Positions 56,004 to 64,000 of a DNA stretch of 64,000 bases are shown here, one piece after another (position 1 is the first letter of the stretch; each line of letters opens with the position of its first letter). The translations under genes were made by a program, and so were the position numbers. Source of the DNA: Plotosus lineatus (Eukaryota; Chordata; Actinopteri; Siluriformes; Plotosidae); NCBI GenBank assembly GCA_024760905.1, contig CM045738.1, positions 47,805,797 through 47,869,796 on the forward strand, read 5' to 3'. The notes beneath the pieces were generated by a model, which had not been told where the DNA came from, did not search any database, and saw only the letters and a list, made by a program, of their open reading frames with translations.

Positions 56004-56775
56004 TATTGTCAGAGTTGAGTACAGTACTTAAAGTATTTATATATAAATTCTATTTAGATATTAATACATTACAGTATTTACATATGCATATAATTGTGTA
56101 ACGTTTAATATACACTTCTTGATATTGTATAGACGTGAAAACATATAGAAATGAGACAACATGGCAGAAATGGGTGGGGGGTGGGGTGGGGGTGAGGGTG
56201 TTCTTCCTTCTTTGCGGTTTTTCGAATATCGCGGCCAGGTGTGGTCTACATTACCCGCGATATTCAAGGGATGACTGCATTGTTTTTTGACCCCCACCCT
56301 GAATACTGTAACCCACCTAGACTGCAGTCCATGGTATAAATACTCTGTTCACCTCTGTAAGCTTCGGTGAGCTTGTGAATAGAGAATGTGACCCTTTATT
56401 GCAAGCCAACCCAGAGCTCTGCGTGACACAGACTAACTGATCTGCGAGATGATTAGAACTCACTCAGAATCAGCAAGAGAAAGAACTAGACAACGAAAAG
56501 AAATCCCAACAGTTTCCAAGCTCATAATTAGCAGTGTTTTGGAGATTAACTATCTCCAGGTTGCTAGTCACGCATTTTCTCAATGCGCAACTCGAGGGCC
56601 CCGATGAGGTATATTTGTGCTACCTGTTTTCAATGTACACATTTTTTTTTTTTAAATTGAGGAGACATATTTTACAGTCATGTTATTGTGGGTGAAATTT
56701 TACACTTTCATTTTCAGATTAAACTTTGCATGTCCTTTTATTTAAATTGGCACAGTGTATATAGTGTTTAGTCAC
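56004..56775. other. Intron of gene A, mostly unrecognised
   Basis: 56195-56280 (ttgcggtttttcgaatatcgcgg ... ccgcgatattcaagggatgactg) looks like another Tigger-type terminus. The rest, including 56290-56640, I cannot assign. Confidence 0.4.
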
Positions 56776-56917
56776 CTTCAGGTGTAGACTCATCAATTGT
56801 TTTTTCAAAGTGAAGGGGATCAAACTCAGGAGCATTATCATTAATATCCAGGATTTTAATCTCAACTCCAAGTCTTGTGTCCAGTTTGTGCTGATGATCC
56901 CTTGCTTCAAAACTTAA
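56776..56917 (-). CDS. cdh26: Gene A exon 4: EC1 end and EC1-EC2 linker
   Basis: 142 bases, phase 0 start and phase 1 end, TTGCAG acceptor and GTGACT donor. It encodes LSFEARDHQHKLDTRLG and then KILDINDNAPEFDP, which contains the canonical DxNDNxPxF calcium-binding linker, followed by the EC2 start KTIDESTPEG. By eye 32 of 48 residues are identical to the gene B exon at 5568-5709. Confidence 0.92.
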
Positions 56918-57208
56918 CTGCAACACATACATGCAATTAGTTTTGGATTTGAATATATTGCTGTAGTAAATGTGAATTATGTAAATGTGTGTAAATAATG
57001 TTTGACATCTATCAACGAATTTGAGCTATATTTGAAAAATTTTTTTGGCTTTGGGACTTCTTGCATAAATGTAATTTCCCTTTCCGTGAGCAACACCATA
57101 TCAACAACACTATTTGCATCCATTTTAGGAGACAATTTAAATAGTGTCCACTGTGAAATTGTAATCAAACTGAAATGCTAATGGATGACAATGAGCACTT
57201 TAAAATAT

Positions 57209-57554
57209 CAGTTCAGTTCATTTTCTGTAACTGCTTCATCCTAATTAGGGTCGCGGGGAGGCTGGTGCCCATCCCAGCCAACTCAGGGCGAGGGCAGAGT
57301 ACACCCTGGACAGCTCGCCAGGCCATCGCAGGGCGGAAACATGCTGACAGCTTTGCAGCCTACTCTTTACGAAAGTCAGCAATGGTTCTTTTACATGCCT
57401 CACACCATAGACAGTGACAGACATGGCCGGCCTTTGATAACCCAGTTAGCTGCACTGGGGGGAGGACAGTGACAACCTTGTGGAGAGTGGGACTCGAACC
57501 CCCAACCTTTGGATCAGCGATCCGGCGCCTTATACCACTAGACCACCACTCCCC

Positions 57555-57598
<44 letters not shown>
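57209..57598 (-). mobile_element. SINE-like unit with the same head but a different 3' tail, copy C
   Basis: A 13-bp duplication CACTTTAAAATAT at 57196-57208 and 57599-57611 bounds it. The right side is the tRNA-like head and body of the RTE-tailed SINE. From about 57330 leftward the RTE segments are replaced by another tail (ttcattttctgtaactgcttcatcctaattagggtcgcgg, gagtacaccctggacagctcgccagg). The head edge carries a run of about twenty C and a (CA)n run (57549-57600). Confidence 0.85.

Positions 57599-57600
<2 letters not shown>
57549..57600. repeat. C-homopolymer plus (CA)n
   Basis: About twenty-two C followed by about fifteen CA units at the outer edge of the SINE-like unit. Confidence 0.9.
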
Positions 57601-57603
<3 letters not shown>

Positions 57604-57853
57604 TAAAATATATTCAACTGAATGAATAAGGTAGCAGAGTATTTTTGGGAGAGCTGCTACCATGGAAAAGCAATTTGCTATTGTGCATGTCTTTGTGCTA
57701 TGGGAGGAAACTGGAATACTCAAGTAAGCACAGAGAGAACAGTTGAACTCCACACAGAAACAGCCTTGCCAAACTCAGGACCCTTTTACAGGGAGGTTGA
57801 CGTGCTCAGCCCTGCGACACCACATGTAAATGTAACAAATTAGTAAAATTTAC

Positions 57854-58003
57854 CGTAAGATTTTTATAACGCTCAAAGTTGACCTTTTTGTGCACAAGAA
57901 CTTCACCAGTAGTTGAATTGATCGTCAGCACATTTTTAGGATCTTTGTCAACACCACCCCCTTTGAGAAAAAAATTTATCAAATAGTTCCGCTCCACATG
58001 TAT
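57854..58003 (-). CDS. cdh26: Gene A exon 3: EC1 middle
   Basis: 50 codons, phase 0 to phase 0, TTTTAG acceptor and ACG/GTAAAT donor. The protein includes FLKGGGVDKDPKNVLTIN and TTGEVLVHKKVNFERY. These match the EC1 pattern of a glycine-rich GxGxDxxPxxVxxI loop followed by TGxxxVHxxVDxExY. In this protein the usual LDRE-type calcium motif is written as VNFE. The paralogue at 12468-12614 is one codon shorter. Confidence 0.9.
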
Positions 58004-58425
58004 CTAAAATAAAAGCACATACAAAAATAATGGTGGTTAATCATAATAATAGTAATAATAACAATAATAAAAATAAATAAATAAAAGTGGAGTTTTTAAA
58101 TTTGGTCACTTGGTGGTTTGTGTGTTTTTGTTCAAAATAATTTGCATTTTCTGTCATTAGACGTGCTTACATGTTCGTGCTCATTATGGACTTTGTTGCT
58201 GATGTAACTGCTGCTTATATTTTAATTGATTCTTAGTGTATGATTTAGCTGAACACCTCAAAATTACAGCTCTTAATACCCATAAAGCAATGACATCAGT
58301 ATGCTTAAAAATAAAATTGAATTGGGAAGTTGGGATCGTCAATTGTCTCATCATTAGTGATCATGTTTTTAACATTAGATTTTAGAAACTAAACTTTTCC
58401 TTTCATTACGAGCGGTCCTCACTTA
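58004..58425. other. Intron of gene A, nothing recognised
   Basis: AT-rich with a short AAT/AATA run near 58040-58085. Confidence 0.45.
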
Positions 58426-58429
58426 AACC

Positions 58430-59140
58430 CCCATTTCACTGGAGCATGGCATGCAGCGATCGTAGCGGAAAGGCGTGGAACGCAGACTACGGAAGAGCTT
58501 CAGTATTTTAAACAGAAAATGGGTGAAAACCATATGGAAAAGCACAAATCCCTCTGATCAAGTCTTTGCTGGATGAAAGCATGCACTTGAGCCCGTGTTT
58601 AAGATGCGCTTATCTCTGAACCCCGCTTTGTATTTGTTTGATCATTTATTTTAAGGCGGTTTAAACATGGCTGTGCGTGTGGTGTGCGCTCTACTTTGTC
58701 CGCGCACACGTGATCATCAGCATGAGGTGGATGATCATGCAGACCCGATCAAAGTCTCAAGCAAACCACAATCAGCAGTGGATCTCAGAAGAAGGTGAAA
58801 TACGGTGTGCCATCGATCGGTCTTCAGGGGCCATATCTTAAAGTGAGATGCGAAGCACTCCGTAAGCGCTCGGTCTGATGCTGATGGGGTTTGTAGAGCA
58901 CGGAACACTCACTGGATTTTTTTTTCGTGAATGTGCTTTTGAACATCTTTTAAAGCACGTTCACGGAATATTTTGGCCTGCCGAAAGTATACGGAAGTGG
59001 AGGAAGACTTAAGTAATAACTACGGAATCACATGGAATGACACAGAAGATAAGGGAATAATTGTGGGACGTTTGCGGATGACAACATTTTTGCTTCTGCA
59101 AGTCTGCTGTGTTCCAGTGACATGGGGGTATTAACGACGG
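58430..59140. mobile_element. Putative MITE of about 700 bp
   Basis: Left end CCCCCATTTCACTGGAGCA and right end TGTTCCAGTGACATGGGGG are imperfect inverted repeats. Inside are two further GC-rich segments. No open frame. Target-site duplication is unclear (TTAA-like on both sides). Confidence 0.55.
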
Positions 59141-59629
59141 GGTTGTGTTCTGTAGATCCCATTTTTAAGCGAACCCCACTATTGAGGTTTTGCAGTCACG
59201 TGACCCCCAATACCTTCATGCGCCATCTTGGATGGCAAGCGTGATCCAGAACACACACTCACTCACTCACACACACACACACATACACACACACACACAC
59301 ACACGATTCACTAAGCATGGCTTCAACAACAACCGATAATGACAGTGAAGGCAAAAGCAATGACACTATAATATTGTCACAGAATCTTCTAGCCCTTCCA
59401 TGACGGAGCTCCAGAATAGTCACTGCATTTTGTTATGAATGTTTATCAATAATTTATACAATGTTCTTCCCTGAGTTAAAAATCTTTGGACTTATTAGAT
59501 TTTAGCAAGTATGCTTATTTATACAGTGTGAATTCTTTGTTCGTGTAATTTTACAACAGAAATGTGTGAATTTACTCATGAAATTGTAAATAAAAGACTT
59601 GACATCCCTCCATCACAAATGTTAGACAT
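59141..59629. other. Intron of gene A with (CA)n
   Basis: A (CA)n-rich tract occupies 59255-59304. The remainder shows no gene or repeat that I recognise. Confidence 0.5.
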
Positions 59630-62600
59630 TCTTCTTTTACTTTCGGCTGCTCCCTTCAGGGGTCGCCACAGCAAATCATCCGCCTCCACCTCACCCTGTC
59701 CTCCGCATCTTCTTTTCTGACTCCAACGACCTTCATGTCTTCCTTCACCACATCCATAAATCTCTTCTTCGGTCTTCCTCGAGGCCTTCTGCCTGGTAGT
59801 TCCAACCTCAGCATCCTACTGCCAATATACTCACTATCCCTCCTCTGTACATGTCCAAACCATCTCAATCTAGCCTCTCTGACTTTGTCTCCAAAACATC
59901 TTACGTGGGCTGTCCCTCTGATATACTCATTTCTGATCCTATCCATCCTCGTTACTCCCAGAGAGAACCTCAACATTTTCATCTCCGCTACCTCCAGCTC
60001 TGCCTCCTGCCTTTTCCTCAGCGCCACTGTTTCTAAGCCATACAACATCGCTGGCCTCACCACCATCTTGTACACTTTTTCCTTCATTCTTGCTGACACT
60101 CTCCTATCGCACATCACACCGACACTTTTCTCCAACCATTCCAGCCTGCCTGCACACGCTTCTTCACCTCTTTTCCACACTCTCCATTGCTCTGGATTGT
60201 TGAGCCTAAGTACTTAAAATCCTCCACCTTCGTTATCTCTGCTCCCTGTAACATCACCGTTCCTCCTGGGTCCTTCTCATTCACACACATGTATTCTGAT
60301 TTTCTGAGGCTAACCTTCATTCCTCTCCTTTCCAGGGCATACCTCCACCTCTCCAGATTTTCCTGCACTTGTTCTCTGCTCTCACTACAGATCACGATGT
60401 CATCTGCAAACATCATAGTCCATGGAGATTCTTGTCTCACCTCGTCTGTCAGCCTGTCCATCACCATAGCAAACAAGAAGGGGCTCAGAGCTGACCCTTG
60501 ATGCAGTCCCACCTCCACCTTGAATTCGTCGGTCACACCGACAGCACACCTCACCACTGTCTTACATCTCTCATACATGTCCTGCACCACTCTAACATGC
60601 TTCTCTGCCACTCCAGACTTCCTCATGCAATACCACAGTTCTTCTCTTGGCACCCTGTCATATGCTTTTTCCAGATCCACAAAGGCACAATGTAGCTCCC
60701 TCTGACCTTCTCTGTACTTCTCTATTAACATCCTCAAGGCAAACATTGCATCTGTGGTGCTCTTTCTTGGCATGAAACCAAACTGTTGTTCAGAAATGCT
60801 GACCTCTGCCCTTAGTCTAGCTTCCACTATTCTTTCCCATAACTTCATCGTATGGCTCATCAACTTTATCCCTCTGTAGTTGCTGCAACTCTGCACGTCT
60901 CCCTTGTTCTTAAAAATGGGCACCAGCACACTTCTCCTCCACTCCTCCGGCATCTGCTCACTCTCTAGTACCTTGTTGAATGTTCTTGTCAGAAAATCTA
61001 CTGCTACCTCTCCTAGACACTTCCATACCTCCACAGGTATATCATCAGGACCAACTGCCTTTCCATTCTTCATCCTCTTCAATGCCCTTCTCACTTCACC
61101 CTTACTGATCTTTGCTACATCCTGCTCCTCAATGGTTACCTCTTCTACTCTTTTTCTCTCTCATTTTCCTCATTCATCAGCTCTTCAAAGTACTCTTTCC
61201 ATCTTCCCAGCACACTTCTGTCATTAGTCAATACAGTTCCCTCTCTGTCCTTTATCAATCTAACTTGCTGCACGTCCTTCCCATCTCTATTTCTCTGCTG
61301 TGCCAACCTGTATAGATCATTTTCTCCCTCTTTACTATCCAACCTATCATACAAGTCATCATACGCCCTCTGTTTGGCCTTAGCCACTGCTACTTTCGCC
61401 TTACGCTGTGTCTCCCTGTACTCCTGTTTACTCTCTTCGGTCCTCTCAATGTCCCACTTCTTCTTGGCTAACCTTTTCCTTTGTACACACTCCTGCACTT
61501 CCTCATTCCACCACCAAGTCTCCTTATCTACTTTCCTTCCAGAGGACACACCAAGTACTCTCCTACCTGTGTCCCTGATCACATTTGCTGTGGTTGTCCA
61601 GTCATTTGGAAGCACTTCCTGGCCACCCAAAGCCTGTTTCAACTCCTCCTTGAAGACAACACGACACTCTTCCTTTTTCAGCTTCCACCACTTTGTCTTC
61701 TGCTCTGCCTTTGCCTTTTTCACCTTTCTCACCATCAGAGTCACCCTGCACACCACCATCCTATGCTGTTTGGCAACACTCTCACCCACGATGACTTTGC
61801 AGTCACTGACTTCCTTCAAATTACATCGCCTACACAAGATGTAGTCTACCTGTGTGCGCCTACCTCCGCTTTTGTAAGTCACCCTATGCTCCTGTTTCTT
61901 CTCAAAGAAAGTATTCACCACAGCCATTTCCATCCTTTTTGCAAAATCTATCAACATCTGTCCTTCTGCGTTCCTGTCCTGGATACCAAACCTGCCCATC
62001 ACTTCCTCGTCCCCTCTGTTGCCTGCACCAACATGTCCATTGAAGTCTGCACCAATGACCACTCTTTCATCTCTGGGGGTACTCTGCATCACTTCATCTA
62101 AGTCACTCCAGAATCTCTCCTTCTCTTCTAGCTCACATCCTGCCTGTGGGGCATAAGCACTAACAACATTGAGCATTACACCTTCAATTTCTAACTTGAG
62201 ACTCATCACTCTGTCTGACACTCTTTTCACTTTTAGAACATTCCTGACAAACTCCTCCTTCAAGATGACTCCGACTCCATTTCTCTTCCCATCCACACCG
62301 TGATAAAATAGCTTAAACCCTGCTCCTAAGCTTTTAGCTTTGCTACCTTTCCACCTGGTCTCCTGAACACACAGTATGTCCACCTTCCTCCTCTGCATCA
62401 TGTCAACCAGCTCTCTACCTTTTCTGTGCATAGTTCCAACATTCAAAGTCCCCACTCTCAGTCCTAGACTCATGCCTTTCCTCTTCTCTCTCTGCCTACG
62501 GACACGCCTCCCACCTCTCCTTCTTCGACGTCTTCGACCAACAGTAGTCCAATTTCCATCAGCACCCTGTTGATTGACAGCACTGATGGCGGTCGTTGTT

Positions 62601-62775
62601 AACCCGGGCCTCGACCGATCCGGTATGGAGGTAATACTTTTGATTTGCATCATCAATAATTGGCATTGGTTTTACGTCGGATGCCCTTCCTGACACAACC
62701 CTCTGCATTTCTCTGGGCTTGGGACCGGCATGAGGGGGAGAGACACTGGTTAGTGCCCCCCCACCTCATGGCTGC
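59630..62775 (-). mobile_element. RTE LINE copy 9, full length
   Basis: Extends from the 3' end (GGCGACCCCTGAAGGGAGC and an AAG-rich tail at 59630) to the same 5' terminus as copies 1 and 7 (62775). Length about 3146 bp, as copy 7. No clear target duplication was found by eye. It lies in the intron between gene A exons 2 and 3. Confidence 0.92.
59656..62656 (-). pseudogene. RTE endonuclease-reverse transcriptase, copy 9
   Basis: First frame 62656-61145: RRRRRRRGGRRVRRQREKRK, SLGLRVGTLNVGTM, VQETRWKGSKAK, GADFNGHVGAGNRGDEEV, TQVDYILCRRCN. A one-base loss in an A run near 61155 (ENEREK-E) breaks it. Second frame 61094-60114: PIFKNKGDVQSCSNYRGIKL, CAFVDLEKAYDRVPR, SALSPFLFAMVMDRLTDEV, MFADDIVICSESRE. 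Second one-base loss near 60121 (GTGTCGGTGTG). Third frame 60180-59656 finishes with HVQRRDSEYIGSRMLRLELP and CGDP. So two small losses separate it from an open frame. Confidence 0.9.
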
Positions 62776-62893
62776 AGTAAAGTCATTAAAGTGTGGATAT
62801 TTGCATTTTAAATACAATTTGTACTGTCAGAAAAACTAATGCGATTGTGATTTTTCTCTTGGTTTAGTTTCAGCAACAAATTACAATACTCAC

Positions 62894-63007
62894 TTTGCCG
62901 AGTACATATGGGAAAGGGCCAGGGTGTTCCTCCTCTATAGAGAATGAGTCAATGATCCATGCTCTCTTTTTCCTGATTTTGTTCTTGGTGGATACAATGA
63001 CTACACA
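62894..63007 (-). CDS. cdh26: Gene A exon 2: propeptide end, cleavage site, EC1 start
   Basis: 38 codons, phase 0 at both ends, between a pyrimidine-rich CAG acceptor and a GTGAGT donor. It starts CVVIVSTK, then has the basic stretch NKIRKKR followed by AWIIDSF. RKKR is a furin-type propeptide site and the W becomes residue 2 of the mature protein, as in strand-swapping cadherins. The exon continues SIEEEHPGPFPYVLGK, the first strand of EC1. The paralogous exon at 15747-15854 is two codons shorter. Confidence 0.9.
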
Positions 63008-63051
63008 CTGAGAAAAAGAAAAGTTTTTTGAGATAGCACTCTGACAAACAG

Positions 63052-64000
63052 TGGTACCTTAACTTACGAGTGTCTTTTTTAATGAATATTCCATGATACG
63101 AGCTTCAAGCCCACCAAAAATCTTCCCCATCCAACCAGCAAAATTGGCTTTTCTGGGTCAATTAGCCTCGTATTCTTCTGCATGTATTCCTTCGCGCTCT
63201 GAGAACGCCTTGTGCAGCGCTTCTCAATTATATACTGTGATGCCCTCTATAGGGGGGGGGGGGATTTCACCCTCCCAGTGCCCCGCGCATGACTATAAAT
63301 AGTGTTTATTGCACTTCATATCGTTTGCTCGGTGCTTTTCCCCTACACCGTTGGGAACACAGTGAGAGCGCCACTGTCATTTACTGTAGACAGGGATCCC
63401 AGCGAGGTTTAGACAAAGTAGAAGAAAAGGGTTCAGAAATAGAGAAAATGAAATATTTCCACTGAAGCTGAAAAAAAAAGTGAAATTTCGCTAAATAGGC
63501 GAGTAAAAATAGCAGAATTCCGCTAAATAGCGGAGATCTGGGATCCCTGTGAAGAGGATGTACAATTACACTTAATTCTACTGGAGTATGGCAAACAAGC
63601 ATGGTTCCCGTGGTCGTCCTATGCCCCCCCCCCATGCATCACAACCCACTATTTGAGAAGCACTGGCTTTGTGGGAGCTCACCACAAGCCTTTCCTCACT
63701 GACATTGTGCACATGCACAAAATTCTCCTCTTCTTTCTCTGTTACGCACCATCTCGTGCCTGCCCACGTGACATCTTCGCTGCAGTCGATGATTGGAAAG
63801 GTTAGTTGACTTATTGTTTCTTATTTTATTATTTATTGTTTATTATTCATGTTAAAGTACATGTATTACTATTATGAAATATTTGTTTCTGCATGTGTAT
63901 CTATAATATGTTTGGTCAAATATATGTTTTTGTGTCAGGTTATGAGTTTGGGAGGGGGTTGGAACGGCTTAATTGGTTTTCTCTTATTTCCGATGGGAAT
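63052..64000. mobile_element. DNA-transposon sequence, cut by window edge
   Basis: Starts CAGTGGTACCTTAACTTACGAG after a G/T-rich edge, a Tigger-like terminus as at 20003 and 36223. The right edge (gaacggcttaattggttttctc) resembles the interior of such elements. No coding motif is visible. The 159-bp MITE at 63391 lies within. Confidence 0.45.
63391..63549. mobile_element. Short MITE related to the hAT-like relic at 50222
   Basis: Begins CAGGGATCCCAGCGAGGTTTAG and ends GCGGAGATCTGGGATCCCTG. The first end matches the right terminus at 51298 and the second matches the left terminus at 50222 (ATTTAGCAGAATTCTGC-like interior). 159 bp, non-coding. Confidence 0.7.

Larger units (their letters stand above)
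26579..63007 (-). other. cdh26: Gene A locus: cadherin-26-like, single-pass membrane cadherin
   Basis: Fifteen exons on the minus strand join in consistent phase to 2202 bases. In order they give the end of a signal/propeptide, a cleavage site RKKR followed by AW, five EC repeats, one membrane helix and a tail of about 115 residues. Cadherins of this type are plasma-membrane, calcium-dependent adhesion proteins; Trp at mature position 2 is the strand-swap residue of EC1. The very short propeptide, five ECs, and tail motifs such as SGTILKSNSEGPGTD and DYEPHRYAYEG suggest cadherin-26 rather than a classical or desmosomal cadherin, but this rests on recalled family features. The signal exon was not found; the paralogue suggests it is a tiny exon upstream, so it may lie beyond 64000. 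Introns hold most of the transposons in the window. Confidence 0.75.

Noticed and set aside
57541..57600. Glycine- or valine-rich coding segments
   Set aside because: Translation of the C-run and (CA)n tract beside a SINE-like unit.
63065..63105. Possible signal-peptide exon of gene A (ATG followed by a GTAAGT donor)
   Set aside because: It would encode MEYSLKKTL, not hydrophobic, and it lies in a Tigger-like terminus.

Overview
The window looks like ray-finned (teleost) fish nuclear DNA. It is AT-rich, has intron-exon genes with GT/AG splice sites, and holds a typical teleost transposon load: an RTE-type LINE in at least nine copies, other LINEs, tRNA-derived SINEs, Tc1-like, pogo/Tigger-like and hAT-like DNA transposons, and many (TA)n and (CA)n tracts. 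There are no bacterial-type genes, CRISPR arrays, rRNA genes or stand-alone tRNA genes. The species cannot be named from this sequence.

The host genes are two cadherins on the minus strand, arranged head to tail. Gene A runs from 63007 down to about 26579. Fifteen exons can be placed with matching splice phases: a basic propeptide cleavage site followed by Trp at mature position 2, five extracellular cadherin (EC) repeats, one membrane helix, and a cytoplasmic tail with two 81-bp exons and a terminal exon. The placed exons sum to 2202 bases (733 codons plus stop); only the signal-peptide exon was not found. Gene B starts at 16312 with a signal-peptide exon, and its exons 1-6 (EC1, EC2 and the end of the EC2 linker) lie in the window; the rest runs off the left edge. 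The two genes have the same exon phases and nearly the same exon lengths. The short propeptide, AW start, five ECs and tail motifs fit the cadherin-26 (cdh26-like) group, which is my best assignment. One striking detail is that the last exon of gene A has an in-frame TGA just before the conserved distal, catenin-binding-like tail; that tail continues in another frame.

Layout: 1-1790 RTE; 2099-2454 SINE; 2720-5709 gene B exons 6-4 with a Tigger-like relic between; 7083-11769 LINE fragment, SINE and a complete non-LTR element with target-site duplications; 12468-12614 gene B exon 3; 13262-15530 RTE split by a hAT element; 15747-16312 gene B exons 2-1; 16928-25655 intergenic transposon field (RTE, Tc1, Tigger-like); 26579-35336 gene A exons 16-10 with Tigger-like elements and RTE in introns; 35965-43960 a deep nest (Tigger-like, a LINE with an inverted 5' end, a full-length RTE inside its reverse transcriptase, a SINE in the same LINE); 44086-58003 gene A exons 9-3 with a Tigger/Tc1 nest, hAT-like relic, SINEs and RTE; 59630-62775 full-length RTE; 62894-63007 gene A exon 2; then DNA-transposon sequence to the right edge.

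The most interesting mobile-element signal is a tRNA-headed SINE whose 3' part is built from pieces of the resident RTE element (a 5'-leader segment joined to the RTE 3' end). This is the same design as the Bov-tA SINE / BovB LINE pair, and it suggests the RTE copies supply the machinery that moves it.
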